This document shows, one piece after another, positions 45,865-55,560 of a DNA stretch of 64,000 bases. Each line of letters begins with the position of its first letter. Positions within the stretch are counted from its first letter, which is position 1. The stretch is from the NCBI GenBank assembly GCA_963830775.1, contig CAWHNT010000047.1:124001-188000 (forward strand), given 5' to 3'. The translations under genes and the position numbers were made by a program. The DNA is from CAWHNT01 sp963830775 (GTDB lineage Bacteria > Pseudomonadota > Alphaproteobacteria > Geminicoccales > Geminicoccaceae). The notes beneath the pieces are model-generated. The model was not told the DNA's origin. It did not search any database and saw only the letters and a list, made by a program, of their open reading frames with translations.

Positions 45865-46578
45865 TCAGGGCTGCGGCTTCGCCGCCACTTCCTGCTCCGG
45901 GATGCGGATGCGCCAGACGTCGGTCAGCGAGCCCAGGGTGACCTTGACCTCGGTCGGCTCCTCGGTGCCCTGCAGGACGCGGGTCACGAGGCGGAACGGT
46001 TCGCCCGGCTGAAGGGCCACGGGCGGCGAGACCTCGCCCTCGCGCGTCTCGACCCTGATGCCGGGCGCATCGACCTTGAGCTCGGAGCCGGGCTTGAAGT
46101 TGGTGGGTGCCACGACCCGCGACATGGCGAGCCGGCCCGGCTTCGCCTGGGCTTCGCCCAGCCTGAGCTCGGCAAGCGGCTTCTTGCGTAAGGAGGTGAC
46201 CGGGAACTCGGCTACCACGCCGCTGATCCTGACCGTGCCGACGGCGGTCTCGCCATAGCCGTCGGGTGCCCGGACCACGAGCTTGATCTTGCTCCCGGGC
46301 TTGACCCGGGCCGTCTTACCGACCGGGACGCCATTGACGATCAGCCGCTCGGCCGCCCCTTCGGCCACCACCAGCGCCCGCTTGCGGCCGCGCAGGTCGA
46401 GCTTGACGGGGTTCGAGGCCACCAGCGCTCCCGGGATCTTCTCCCTGGCCGGATAGAAGGTGAAGTCGGACGGTGCGTCCTGCAGATAGGTCGGCGGCGA
46501 GCAGCCGGCGACCAGGGTCGCCAGCACCAGGGCAAGGGTGCCGATCAGCGATCGGGCGATCCAGCGAGGCTGCAGCAC
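45865..46578 (-). CDS. Putative lipoprotein of unknown function
   Basis: 237 residues with a type-II signal: hydrophobic helix ending LATLVAGCSPPT, so Cys at about residue 26 is lipidated. The rest has Pro-, Val- and Lys-rich strands (VKPGSKIKLVVRAPDGYG) and looks beta-rich. I do not recognise the family. It converges with the bactofilin gene (7 nt apart), and its 3' neighbour on this strand is that gene only. Confidence 0.65.
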   Translation of the reverse strand: MLQPRWIARSLIGTLALVLATLVAGCSPPTYLQDAPSDFTFYPAREKIPGALVASNPVKLDLRGRKRALVVAEGAAERLIVNGVPVGKTARVKPGSKIKLVVRAPDGYGETAVGTVRISGVVAEFPVTSLRKKPLAELRLGEAQAKPGRLAMSRVVAPTNFKPGSELKVDAPGIRVETREGEVSPPVALQPGEPFRLVTRVLQGTEEPTEVKVTLGSLTDVWRIRIPEQEVAAKPQP

Positions 46579-46641
46579 GGGCGGTCTCCGTCAGCGCGGG
46601 TCGTCGTGCCCGCGGGATGCCGCCAGTCTCGCAGCCAATGG

Positions 46642-47502
46642 TTAACGAGCGCTTATCGCACGCCAACCGAGGGCCAGCCGCTCGAACTCGTCCAGCGTCA
46701 GGGTCTCGGCCCGCCGGGTCGGGTCGATGCCAGCACCTGCCAGCAGGGCGGGCGCCTCGGGCGTGAGCGAGGCGAGGCTGCTGCGGAGCATCTTCCGGCG
46801 CTGCCCGAACGCCGCCCGCGTGACCGCCTCCAGTGCCTTCACGAGGACGGCCGCCGGCCGGTCGTCGCGCGGGGTGAGGCGGACGACGCTGGAGCTCACC
46901 CTGGGCGGTGGGGTGAAGGCGGCAGGCGGCAGGTCGAAGAGCCGCTCCACCCGGCACAGCCGTTGCGCCAGCACGGCGAGCCTGCCGTAGTCGGGGGTCG
47001 AGGGCTGTGCTGCAAGGCGCAGCGCCACCTCCTTCTGGAACATCAGCACGAGCCGCTCGAACAGCTCGATCCGCATCAGCCAGCCGAGCAGGAGCTCGGT
47101 GCCGACATTGTAGGGCAGGTTGGCGACTACGATCAGCGGAGCCGGGCCGGCAAGCCCGGCCGGATCGAAGCCGAGCGCATCGGCTGCCACGATCTCGAGC
47201 CGGCCCGGATGGCGCTGCGCCAGCTCCGTCAGGGCCGGAAGGAACCGGGCGTCACGCTCGACGGCGACCAGCCGGGCGGCACCGGCCGCCAGCAGTGCCG
47301 CGGTGAGGCCGCCGGGCCCGGGGCCGATCTCCAGGACGGTGCGGCCGGCGAGCGGGCTGGCAGCGCCTGCGATCCGGCCCAGGATGCCGGGGTCGAGCAG
47401 GAAATGCTGCCCCAGGCGCTTGTCGGCGCGGATCCCGTGCCGACGCAGGACGTCGGCCGGCAGCAGCCGCTCAGACCCCGAGGCGGATGTCGATGAAGGC
47501 AT
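46642..47502 (-). CDS. rsmA: 16S rRNA dimethyladenosine transferase
   Basis: 286 residues. KRLGQHFLLDPGILGRIA, the SAM motif VLEIGPGPGGLTAALL, NLPYNVGTELLLGWL (catalytic NLPY), and a C-terminal DPTRRAETLTLDEF. It dimethylates the two adenosines of helix 45 (also called KsgA). Its start overlaps the end of surA by about 32 nt. pdxA, usually between surA and rsmA, is absent. Confidence 0.95.
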   Translation of the reverse strand: MPSSTSASGSERLLPADVLRRHGIRADKRLGQHFLLDPGILGRIAGAASPLAGRTVLEIGPGPGGLTAALLAAGAARLVAVERDARFLPALTELAQRHPGRLEIVAADALGFDPAGLAGPAPLIVVANLPYNVGTELLLGWLMRIELFERLVLMFQKEVALRLAAQPSTPDYGRLAVLAQRLCRVERLFDLPPAAFTPPPRVSSSVVRLTPRDDRPAAVLVKALEAVTRAAFGQRRKMLRSSLASLTPEAPALLAGAGIDPTRRAETLTLDEFERLALGWRAISAR

Positions 47503-48793
47503 CCTTGCGCAGCTCGCGCAGATAGCGGGTTGCCAGCCGCTCCATCTGCTCGTCCTCGAGCCGGTTGCGCATCTGCTCCGCCGTCACGGGCGCGCGCGGC
47601 GGAGGTGGCGGTGCCTCGACTGCCTCCTCGCGGCCCTGCCGATCGCAGACCATGAGCAGCTGGACACCCAAAGGTCCGCGGAAGGCAGGGCTGATCCGGC
47701 TGGGCTCGAGCTGGGCCACCAGCTGGCGCAGGGCCTGCGGCAGATCCTTGACGTCGAGCCAGCCCAGGCTGCCGGAGCCGTCGCTCTCGTTCTTCCGGGC
47801 ATAGGCCTCGATGTCGCCGCAGCTCTTGAGCCGGGGTGCGAGTGCTGCCGCCCGCTTCTCGGCGGCCTTGACCGCGGCCTCCTTGGCATCGGGTGCCAGG
47901 GGCACGATCACCTGCGCCAGCGACACCTTGCTCACCGTCATCCGCCGCACGGGCTCGGGCCGGTTCGGGTCGCGCCGCTCGCGCAGCTGGAAGATGTGCA
48001 CGCCGACCGGGCTCGCCACCGGGTCGGAGATGCCGCCCGGGGGCAGGGCCATCAGGCGCTCGCGCATCTCGGGCAGGACCATGGAGGGTCGCACCCAGCC
48101 CAGGTCCCCGCCGGCCTCGCGGCTGGCGGCCACCGAGACCTGCCGGGCCAGCGCACCGAAATCGGCACCTTTGCGCAAGGTGGCGACGAGGTCGCCGGCC
48201 TCGCGGAGCACCCGCGCCTGGTCGGCCGGGGAGTCGACCGGCAGCAGGATCTCCGAGACGGCCAGCTCCAGATCCTGGGCACCCGAGGCCGCCTCCTTCA
48301 GCGCCAGGTCAACCTGGTCCTGGGTCACCGCTACCCGCGGCCTGAGCTCGCGGTTGACCACTTTGGCCCAGGCGATCTGGCTGCGCAGCTGGTTGCGCAT
48401 CTCGTTCTCGCCGATCCCGCGCTCGGCCAGTGCGGCCTTGAAGGCGCCGACGTCGAGGCGGTTGCGCTGGGCGATGGCGGCGAAGGCGCGGGTGATCTCG
48501 TCGTCGCTGACCGTGAGCTGAAGCCGCTTGGCCTCCTGCATCTGCAGCTTCTCGTCGACGATCGCGCGCAGCACCTGCTGCATCAGCCGGCGCCGGGTCT
48601 CGGGGTCGCTGGGCGCACCGCTGCTGGCGAGCACGAGGTTGACCCGGGTGCTCAGCTCCTGGCTCGTGATCACATCGTCGTTGACGACGGCCGCGATGCG
48701 CTGCTGGCCGCCGACCTGGGCCAGGGCGCCCGTTCCTGGCACGGAGCCGGCCAGAAGAAGACCCAGGATGACGGCTAGGACAGGACGACGCAA
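47471..48793 (-). CDS. surA: Periplasmic chaperone SurA
   Basis: 440 residues with signal peptide (GTGALAQVGG). The N-terminal SurA domain is RIAAVVNDDVITSQELSTRV and LRAIVDEKLQMQEAKRL. Two parvulin-like domains follow: ISEILLPVDS with GGDLGWVRPSMVLPEM and later SGSLGWLDVKDLPQALRQLV. It assists outer-membrane protein folding. It is 14 nt after lptD, its classical upstream partner. Confidence 0.93.
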   Translation of the reverse strand: MRRPVLAVILGLLLAGSVPGTGALAQVGGQQRIAAVVNDDVITSQELSTRVNLVLASSGAPSDPETRRRLMQQVLRAIVDEKLQMQEAKRLQLTVSDDEITRAFAAIAQRNRLDVGAFKAALAERGIGENEMRNQLRSQIAWAKVVNRELRPRVAVTQDQVDLALKEAASGAQDLELAVSEILLPVDSPADQARVLREAGDLVATLRKGADFGALARQVSVAASREAGGDLGWVRPSMVLPEMRERLMALPPGGISDPVASPVGVHIFQLRERRDPNRPEPVRRMTVSKVSLAQVIVPLAPDAKEAAVKAAEKRAAALAPRLKSCGDIEAYARKNESDGSGSLGWLDVKDLPQALRQLVAQLEPSRISPAFRGPLGVQLLMVCDRQGREEAVEAPPPPPRAPVTAEQMRNRLEDEQMERLATRYLRELRKDAFIDIRLGV

Positions 48794-48807
48794 AGCCAGA
48801 GCTCCCC

Positions 48808-50979
48808 CTAGAGTCCCAGGAAGCTGCCGGTCTGCAGCTGCCCGAGGTTCCGCAGCGCGATCCGGACCAGCATCGTGGTCTCGTCGTCGATCTCGCCCGT
48901 GGTCGTAAATCTCTGCTCGAAGCCGGCGAGCAAGGTCAGGCAGGGGTGGGTATAGAGCAGGCCGAGCTGGTTCGCCACGGTGGCGCTGCGGGTCAGGTCC
49001 TGGCGGGTCTGCCCGGCCAGGGTCAGCCGGTCGGTGACCTGGGCGCGGGCTCCGAAGACGACCTCCTCGCGCGAATCGAACCCGTCCTCCTCCTCTGCGT
49101 CGGCTTCCCGCGACAGGTTGAGATAGTCGACGCTGACCCGCAGCCAGGAGGGGCCGACGCTGACCCCGAGATCGCTGCGGCGCAGCTCCGGCTCGTCGTT
49201 GGCGAGGCGGAAGCGGAAGCCGAGATCGAGGTACTCGCTGGGTCGCACGTCGAGCCGGCCGACATAGTCGGAGAGCCGGTCGTCGAGACCGGACCCTTCC
49301 GGAAAGGGCGAGGAGCCGTACATGCGCCAGCTCTGGCCCAGGATGCCGCTCACCTGCAGCGCCCGCGGCCCGAAGCCGCTGAACCGGGTGCCGTAGGCGA
49401 GCTTGCCGCCGCCCTCGTTGCGGTCGAGCCCGGGGAAGCGGTTCGGCTCCAGGAGGTTGGTCTCGTCGAACTCGAAGTCGCGGCTGTCCTCGTTCGGGAT
49501 GTCGTCTTGGTTGCCGCCCTCGGGAGCCAGGCTGAGCTGGGTCAGGGGCTCGAGCTCGTAGGTCCAGCCCCAGCCGTCGCCGATCAGGGGCCAGGAGACG
49601 TCGCCCGTGACCCTGGGGAGGAGCCGACCGGTCGCGTTGCTGCCGCCGGTGCTGGAGAAGGACTCGGGATTGCCCTCGGTGTAGTAGGCGTCGCCGCGCA
49701 GGCTGGCCTCGAGGCGATAGACCTCGCCGAAGCGCCCGATCGTCGGCACCTCCCAGGCGGCGGTGCTGGAGAGGCGCCGCGTGTCGAGCCCGTCCAGGCG
49801 GGTCAGGGCCAGGAAGCTGCTGTCCAGCGTCCAGTGCGAGCCCCAGCGCATGGGCTCGCTGACAAGCCGGCTCTCGGCCAGCGGCAGGACGATCGGGATC
49901 CGGTCCTGGTTGTCGTCCTCGCGCAAGCCCTGGAAGTAGTAGCCGTTGAGGCCCATGAAGTTGCGGTCCGGGTAGCGCTCGACGAAGGCCCGGTTCTCCA
50001 GCGTGCTGCTGCTGCCGAAGTCGTAGCGCTTGAGGTAGGAGTTGTCGCTGGTGAGGAAGAGGTCGAACCCGGTCTGGCCGTCATCGCGAAAGTCGTAGCG
50101 GCCCTCGCCGCGGATGTGGCCGCGCAGCTCCTTGCCTTCCGACTCGCCCGGCTCCCGGGCATAGGCGTCGGTGTAGGTGAAGCTGGCGTCGAGCTCGGTG
50201 CTGCCGCTCTCGTGCAGCTGGCGATACTCGCCGGCGAGCACAGGCCCGGCGTACTGGGTCAGGATCGGGGTAAAGGTGAAGTCGCGGTTTGGCGCCAGGT
50301 TCCAGTAGTAGGGAACCTCGGCGAAGAGGCCGAGCTCGGTGCTGGAGCCGAAGCCGGGCGTGAGGAATCCCGTGGCCCGCTTCACGCCCGGGTCGGGGTG
50401 GGTGAACCAGGGCGTGTAGGCCACCGGGACGCCGAACATCTCCAGCACGGCGTCACGGTAGGTGACGGTGCGCTCGGCCTGGTCGTGCACCACCTTGCGG
50501 GCCCGGATCTGCCACAGCGGCATGCCGCTGTCCTCGCAGAGCGGGCAGGGCGAGTAGACCGCCTTGTCGAGCTCGGTGTAGCGGCCCTCGGTGCGCACGG
50601 CCCGGATCGCGGCCGCCCGGGAATCGTCGGCGCGCAGGATGCGGGCGCTGTTGACGAACCCGTCGCGCAGGTCCTCCGTGAGCTCGACCTCATCGCCGAA
50701 ATAGGTGTCGCCGCCTTCCTCGCTGATGACGACATGGCCGCGCGCCAGCACCCGGTCGCGGGCCTGGTCGTAGGTGACCTCGTCGGCCAGGAGCCGCCGC
50801 TCGCCGCTGTCGATCTGCACGTGCCCGCGGGCCACCGTTCGCTGGGTGGCCTCGTCATAGGTCAGCGTGTCGGCGATCAGGAGGAACGGCTGCTCGTCCT
50901 GCGCTGCAGCACTGCGGCCGGTGGCCAGCAGCATCAGCACGAGGCCAACCAGGGCGCACCGGAGACCCGGCCACCACAC
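48808..50979 (-). CDS. lptD: LPS-assembly protein LptD
   Basis: 723 residues from GTG 50979, chosen for the GGAGGAG site 9 nt ahead and the signal peptide (GLVLMLLATGRSAAAQDEQ). The N-terminal OstA/LptA-like part reads LLIADTLTYDEATQRTVARG and VQIDSGERRLLADEVTYDQA. The C-terminal beta-barrel is long and ends with a LGQLQTGSFLGL tail. It inserts lipopolysaccharide into the outer leaflet. lptF/lptG, often beside it, are not in this window. Confidence 0.93.
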   Translation of the reverse strand: MWWPGLRCALVGLVLMLLATGRSAAAQDEQPFLLIADTLTYDEATQRTVARGHVQIDSGERRLLADEVTYDQARDRVLARGHVVISEEGGDTYFGDEVELTEDLRDGFVNSARILRADDSRAAAIRAVRTEGRYTELDKAVYSPCPLCEDSGMPLWQIRARKVVHDQAERTVTYRDAVLEMFGVPVAYTPWFTHPDPGVKRATGFLTPGFGSSTELGLFAEVPYYWNLAPNRDFTFTPILTQYAGPVLAGEYRQLHESGSTELDASFTYTDAYAREPGESEGKELRGHIRGEGRYDFRDDGQTGFDLFLTSDNSYLKRYDFGSSSTLENRAFVERYPDRNFMGLNGYYFQGLREDDNQDRIPIVLPLAESRLVSEPMRWGSHWTLDSSFLALTRLDGLDTRRLSSTAAWEVPTIGRFGEVYRLEASLRGDAYYTEGNPESFSSTGGSNATGRLLPRVTGDVSWPLIGDGWGWTYELEPLTQLSLAPEGGNQDDIPNEDSRDFEFDETNLLEPNRFPGLDRNEGGGKLAYGTRFSGFGPRALQVSGILGQSWRMYGSSPFPEGSGLDDRLSDYVGRLDVRPSEYLDLGFRFRLANDEPELRRSDLGVSVGPSWLRVSVDYLNLSREADAEEEDGFDSREEVVFGARAQVTDRLTLAGQTRQDLTRSATVANQLGLLYTHPCLTLLAGFEQRFTTTGEIDDETTMLVRIALRNLGQLQTGSFLGL

Positions 50980-51158
50980 CCTCTCGTCTCCTCCGGCCAC
51001 CGGCACGCCTTCGTTGGTTGGGCAAGTTGTGGCGGATGTTCTAACCGGGCCGCCCGGACCCGTCCACGCACGGTGCGGGGCAATCGGCCCTCGGTTGACA
51101 AGCGATGCGACGGCGACGCAGGGATGGCCGGTCGGTGGCGGTGCGATGGAGGTTGGCA

Positions 51159-52645
51159 ATGGAGATCACGGTCGAATTGGGTGGCCTGCCCGAGCGGGGC
51201 ACGCTGGTCGTGGCCGTGACGCATGATGGCGGGCTCAGCACCGCGGCCGCCGAGATCGACCGCATGTCGGGCGGGCTCGTGCGCCGGGCGGTCGAGCAGG
51301 TCGATGGCGGGCTGAAGCACGGCCGGATCGTCGACCTGATGCTGCCGGCCGGTCTCAGCCTGGACCGGTTGCTGATCGTCGGCGTCGGCGGGACGGAGGC
51401 GCCGACCGCACAGGAGATGATCGAGCTCGGTGCCGGCCTGGTGCCCAAGCTGCGGCAGCTCAAGGTGCAGGAGGCGACGGTCGCCGGTCTCGACGGCCTG
51501 AGCCTGCCGATGCCGGCGGCCGAGGCGGCCGGGCTCCTGGCACTCGGGCTCGGTCTTCGTGCCTACCGGTTCACCAAGTACCGCAGCGAGCCGCCGGAGG
51601 ATGAGCGCCCGCTCCTGCGCGTGCGGCTTCTGGCGCCTGGAGCTGAGCCTGCACGTCCGCGGCGCCGGCGAGCTGGCGCTGGCGGTGAGCTCCGCCCGCG
51701 ACCTGGTGAGCGAGCCCGCCAACGTCCTCACCCCCAAGGCCTTCGCCGAGGCCTGCGCCGGTCTCGCCGCGGACGGGCTCGAGGTCGAGATCCTGGACCA
51801 GGCGGAACTCGAGCGGATCGGGATGCGGGCGCTCCTGGGCGTGGCGCAGGGAAGCGTGCAGCCACCCTATGTGGCGGTGATGCGCTGGCAGGGCGGGGGC
51901 GAGGAGGCGCCCGTGGCCCTGGTCGGCAAGGGCGTCTGCTTCGACACCGGGGGCATCTCCATCAAGTCCGCGGGCGGGATGGAGGACATGAAATGGGACA
52001 TGGCGGGTGCCGCCGCCGTGTTCGGCGCCATGCGTGCCACAGCACTTCGCAAGGCGCCGCTCAACGTAGTGGGCGTGGTCGGGCCTGGCCGAGAACATGC
52101 CGTCCGGGACCGCCCAGCGGCCGGGCGACGTGGTGCGCAGCCTTGCCGGCAAGACGATCGAGGTCATCAACACCGACGCCGAGGGCCGCCTCCTGCTCGC
52201 GGACGTGCTCTGGTACACGCAGGACCGCTTCAAGCCACGGGCGATGATCGACCTCGCCACGCTGACCGGGGCCGTGGTGGTGGCGCTCGGCCACGAGCGG
52301 GCGGGCCTGTTCGCGAGCGACGAGGCGCTGGCGAAGCAGCTCCTCGATGCCGGCGAGGAAAGCGGCGAGCTGCTGTGGCGGATGCCGCTCGGCAAGGCCT
52401 ACGACAAGCACATCAAGTCCGACATCGCCGACATCAAGAATGTCGGCCGTGGCCGGGAGGCGGGCAGCATCGCCGGGGCCGTGTTCCTGCAGCACTTCAC
52501 GAACGGCGTGCCCTGGGCGCATCTCGACGTGGCCGGCATGGTCTGGACCTCGCGCGACCATCCGCTGACCGGCAAGGGGGCGACCGGCTTCGGCGTCCGC
52601 CTGCTCGACCGCTACCTCAAGGGCCTGGAGACCGCGACGCAGTGA
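51159..52645 (+). pseudogene. pepA: Leucyl aminopeptidase, two frameshifts
   Basis: About 494 residues if extra bases near 51641 and 52087 are removed. The N-terminus (MEITVELGGLPERGTLVV) is the regulatory domain; the catalytic domain reads VALVGKGVCFDTGGISIKS and GGMEDMKWDMAGAAAV, then NTDAEGRLLLADVLWY with the metal-binding Asp-Glu pair. Removes N-terminal residues from peptides, and in E. coli also binds DNA. Starts with a GGAGG site. It diverges from lptD as in many relatives. Confidence 0.85.
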
Positions 52646-53133
52646 GCGAGGTCGGGTTCTATCACCTGACCCGCACGCCGCTCGAGGAGGCGCTGCCGAA
52701 GCTGCTGGAGAAGGTGCTGGCGTCGGGCAAGCGGGCCGTGCTGCGCGTCCCGGATCCGGACCGGCTGGAGCTGCTCAACCGGGCTTTGTGGACCTACACC
52801 ACCGATTCCTTCCTGCCGCACGGCACCCGCTCGGACGGCTTCGCCGACGAGCAGCCGGTCTACCTGACCGGTGGGACCGAGAACCCGAACGGTGCCGGAA
52901 TCCTGGTCCTGGTGGACGCGGCCCCGGCCGACGATCTGGGCTCCTTCGAGCGCTGTCTCGACCTCTTCGACGGCCGCGACGGCGAGGCCGTGGCCCGCGC
53001 CCGCGAGCGCTGGCGCGCGGTCTCCGCTGCCGGCCATCAGGTCACCTACTGGCAGCAGAACGAGCGCGGCGGCTGGGCCCGGGGTGCCACGTCCGCCCGC
53101 GAGCCTTCACGCTCGCAAGCCCCCTCGCTATAA
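52642..53133 (+). CDS. holC: DNA polymerase III subunit chi
   Basis: 163 residues from GTG 52642 (GTGA overlap with pepA stop). EVGFYHLTRTPLEEALPKLL, GKRAVLRVPDPDRLELLNRA and LWTYTTDSFLPHG are typical. It links SSB to the clamp loader. Follows pepA as in most alphaproteobacteria. Confidence 0.9.
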   Translation: MSEVGFYHLTRTPLEEALPKLLEKVLASGKRAVLRVPDPDRLELLNRALWTYTTDSFLPHGTRSDGFADEQPVYLTGGTENPNGAGILVLVDAAPADDLGSFERCLDLFDGRDGEAVARARERWRAVSAAGHQVTYWQQNERGGWARGATSAREPSRSQAPSL

Positions 53134-53172
53134 GCCGCGCCAACCGAGCCCCATCACGCGAAGCGAGCCCTC

Positions 53173-53595
53173 ATGCCCACCGAGCGCACCCTCTCGATCA
53201 TCAAGCCCGACGCCACCCGCCGCAACCTCACCGGGGCCGTCAACGACCGCTTCGAGAAGGCGGGCCTGCGCATCGTGGCGCAGAAGCGGCTCCACCTCAC
53301 GCAGCAGCAGGCCGAGGCTTTTTACGCCGTCCACAAGGAGCGCCCGTTCTACGGCTCGCTGGTCGGGTTCATGACCTCCGGACCGGTGGTGGCGCAGGTG
53401 CTCGAGGGCGAGAACGCGGTGGCCAAGAACCGCGAGGTCATGGGTGCCACCGACCCCGCCAAGGCCGCAGCCGGCACCATCCGCAAGGACTTCGCCGAGA
53501 GCATCGAGGCCAACTCGGTGCACGGGTCGGACAGTGCGGAGAACGCGGCGACCGAGATCGCGTTCTTCTTCGCTGGGGTGGAGATCGTCGGGTAG
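53173..53595 (+). CDS. ndk: Nucleoside diphosphate kinase
   Basis: 140 residues, complete. ERTLSIIKPDATRRNLTGAV, the active-site histidine in SIEANSVHGSDSAENA, and MGATDPAKAAAGTIR. Exchanges terminal phosphates between nucleoside tri- and diphosphates. It is the last gene of the pepA-holC-ndk unit. Confidence 0.97.
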   Translation: MPTERTLSIIKPDATRRNLTGAVNDRFEKAGLRIVAQKRLHLTQQQAEAFYAVHKERPFYGSLVGFMTSGPVVAQVLEGENAVAKNREVMGATDPAKAAAGTIRKDFAESIEANSVHGSDSAENAATEIAFFFAGVEIVG

Positions 53596-53910
53596 TCGGC
53601 TATCGATCAGCGCTCGCGACACTGCATCGGGCTCGCGGTCGATCACCCGCAGCAGTACCCGGGCAGCCCCTGAGGAGCACGTTTCCCTAGCTCCCAGTCC
53701 CGGACGCTCTCGACGCCAAAGCCGAAGAGTCGGGCGAACTCAAGGCCGGGAGCGGCCAAGCCGGTCGCGGATCGCGCGGACGTCGAGCAATGCGGGCTCG
53801 ATCGAGAACGAGCCTTGCTTCGATCGTGCACGACGAAGCCGTCTGGTGTCGCCACGCGCGTAGGCCAAGGCCTGACGCGCTCCGGTCGTATCTTTGCCCA
53901 GCTCCGTCAT
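53596..53910 (-). pseudogene. HTH antitoxin remnant with several frameshifts
   Basis: ATG 53910 begins MTELGKDTTGARQALAYARG and further SIEPALLDVRAIRDRLGRS, then stops. Other frames continue as EFARLFGFGVESVRDWELGK and RVLLRVIDREPDAVSRAL. Together they spell a typical XRE-type antitoxin of a RelE/HigB-like pair. It needs at least two base changes to be read through. Its start overlaps the stop of the toxin remnant (ATGA). Confidence 0.55.
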
Positions 53911-54170
53911 TGCCCTCGGCTCCTTTCGATAGACCGCTGCAGCTTGCCAAGGTCACCCGCAACGTCGCAGGTCCGCTTCGAAAGGTCGGACCGCGTCGCC
54001 CTTGCTGAACACCGTGAGCAGGAAGAGGTGCATGTCATCACCCGCGAGTACGTAATGACGCGGTAGCTGCCACTTTGCCCTTGCCTCGATCTGCGAACCG
54101 CATGCTTCCTGGCGCAGCCCGCACCCTTGATCACGTCACCTGCCTCGGAGTGCGGGCTAAACCGAGATGA
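53907..54170 (-). pseudogene. RelE/HigB-type toxin remnant with several frameshifts
   Basis: Pieces in different frames: RFADRGKGK, SGSYRVITY, GDDMHLFLLTVFSKGDA and AGDLGKLQRSIERSRGQ, ending at 53907. They match the RelE-like toxin pattern GKSGGYRV--YF--FLLTVFAK. The start region is unclear. The pair with the HTH antitoxin forms one decayed or badly sequenced module between ndk and moeA. The stretch 54171-54294 shows no gene. Confidence 0.5.
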
Positions 54171-54294
54171 CTCATGGCGCTCGTCCTCGGTCGATCCGGC
54201 CTGACGAGCAGCGGTCAGGTACTTCAGGGGCTCGCGTCGTGTGGAGCACGCGGCCGAGGATTAGGCGCCTCGGAACGGTCGCTGGCGTCCTCGG

Positions 54295-55560
54295 CTAAGT
54301 CAGTAGCCCCAGCTCAGCGAAGCTGAGGAAGGGGACGGCGTCGCCCTCGCGCACCATGCTCACCTCGTCCGCGATCTCCACGAGCCCGTCGGCCTCGATC
54401 ATCGACGTCAGGATGCCGGAGCCCTCGCGCTCGATCCGGGTGGCGCGTGGGCTGCCGTCGGGGCCGGCGGTGATGCGGCCGCGGAGATACTCGCTGCGGC
54501 CGGGATTCTTCCTGAAGCTGAACGCGGCGGGCAGGGGATAGCGCCGCGGCTCGCTCCAACTGGCACCTGCCAGGCGGAGCAGGAGCGGGCGGGCGAAGAG
54601 GAGGAAGCAGACGAGGGTGGCGACGGGGTTGCCCGGCAGGGTCATGACCACGGCGTCGCGGATGCGGCCGAAGCCCAAGGGGCGGCCGGGCTTCATCGCG
54701 ATCTGCCAGAAGTCGAGGCGGCCCAGGGCACCGACCGTGCGGGTGATGTGGTCCTCGTCGCCGCGGGAGGCGCCGCCGCTGGTCAGGATGACGTGGTGGT
54801 GCTGGCTTGCGGCCTGCAGCGCGGTGCGGACCGCGGAGGGCTCGTCGGGGAGGATGCCCAGGTCGTGGACGCGGGCGGGGAGGCCGTGCAGGAGGTTCAG
54901 GAGAATGAAGCGGTTGGCGTCGTAGACGCCGCCCTCGGGCAGCGGGCGGCCGGGGCTGACCAGCTCGTCGCCGGTGGAGAAGATCGCGACCTCGAGCGGC
55001 TTGTGGACGAGGAGGTCGGGGAAGCCGAGCTCGGCTACGACACCCACATGGTGCGCGCCCAGGCGCAGGCCGGGGGCCAGGATCGCCTGGCCGCGGTGCA
55101 TGTCCTCGCCGGCGCGGCGGCGGTTGGCGCCGCGCTTCAGGCCGGGCGGGATCAGGACGTGCTCGCCTTCGAGGCCGACCGCCTCCTGCAGCGCCACGGT
55201 GTCGGTGCCGGCGGGGATGGCAGCACCGGTCAGGACCTTGAGCGCGTGCCGCGAGGGCACCTGGCCGCCGAACGGGTGGCCGGCGGCGGCACGGCCGGGC
55301 CAGAGCTCGAGCCGGGCGGCACGCTCGCCCATCCCGTCCTCGTAGGCGAAGGCGAAGCCGTCGACGGCGACATTGTCGAAGGCCGGGACGTTGCGCGGGC
55401 TCACCACGAGCTCGGCCAGGACGCGGCCGGAGGCGCGGGCGAGGGGAGCCCGCTCGGTCCCGGTCACCGGCAGGGCGCGCTCGCGCAGGAGATCGAGGGC
55501 GGCGCGGACGGAGAGGCGCTCGCCGCCATAGGCGAAGCAGTCGTCGGCAGGGCGCCTCAC
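54295..55560 (-). CDS. moeA: Molybdopterin molybdotransferase
   Basis: 421 residues from GTG 55560. It shows SVRAALDLLRERALPVTGTE, VDGFAFAYED, KVLTGAAIPAGTDTVALQEA, IFSTGDELVSPGRPL and VILTSGGASRGDED, the full set of MoeA motifs. It inserts molybdate into molybdopterin. Its start overlaps the mobB stop by 4 nt. Confidence 0.94.
   Translation of the reverse strand: MRRPADDCFAYGGERLSVRAALDLLRERALPVTGTERAPLARASGRVLAELVVSPRNVPAFDNVAVDGFAFAYEDGMGERAARLELWPGRAAAGHPFGGQVPSRHALKVLTGAAIPAGTDTVALQEAVGLEGEHVLIPPGLKRGANRRRAGEDMHRGQAILAPGLRLGAHHVGVVAELGFPDLLVHKPLEVAIFSTGDELVSPGRPLPEGGVYDANRFILLNLLHGLPARVHDLGILPDEPSAVRTALQAASQHHHVILTSGGASRGDEDHITRTVGALGRLDFWQIAMKPGRPLGFGRIRDAVVMTLPGNPVATLVCFLLFARPLLLRLAGASWSEPRRYPLPAAFSFRKNPGRSEYLRGRITAGPDGSPRATRIEREGSGILTSMIEADGLVEIADEVSMVREGDAVPFLSFAELGLLT

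Noticed and set aside
48946..51219. Open frame of 757 codons on the + strand opposite lptD
   Set aside because: Composition is repetitive Val/Ala/Glu/Asp and mirrors the lptD codons; no domains seen.
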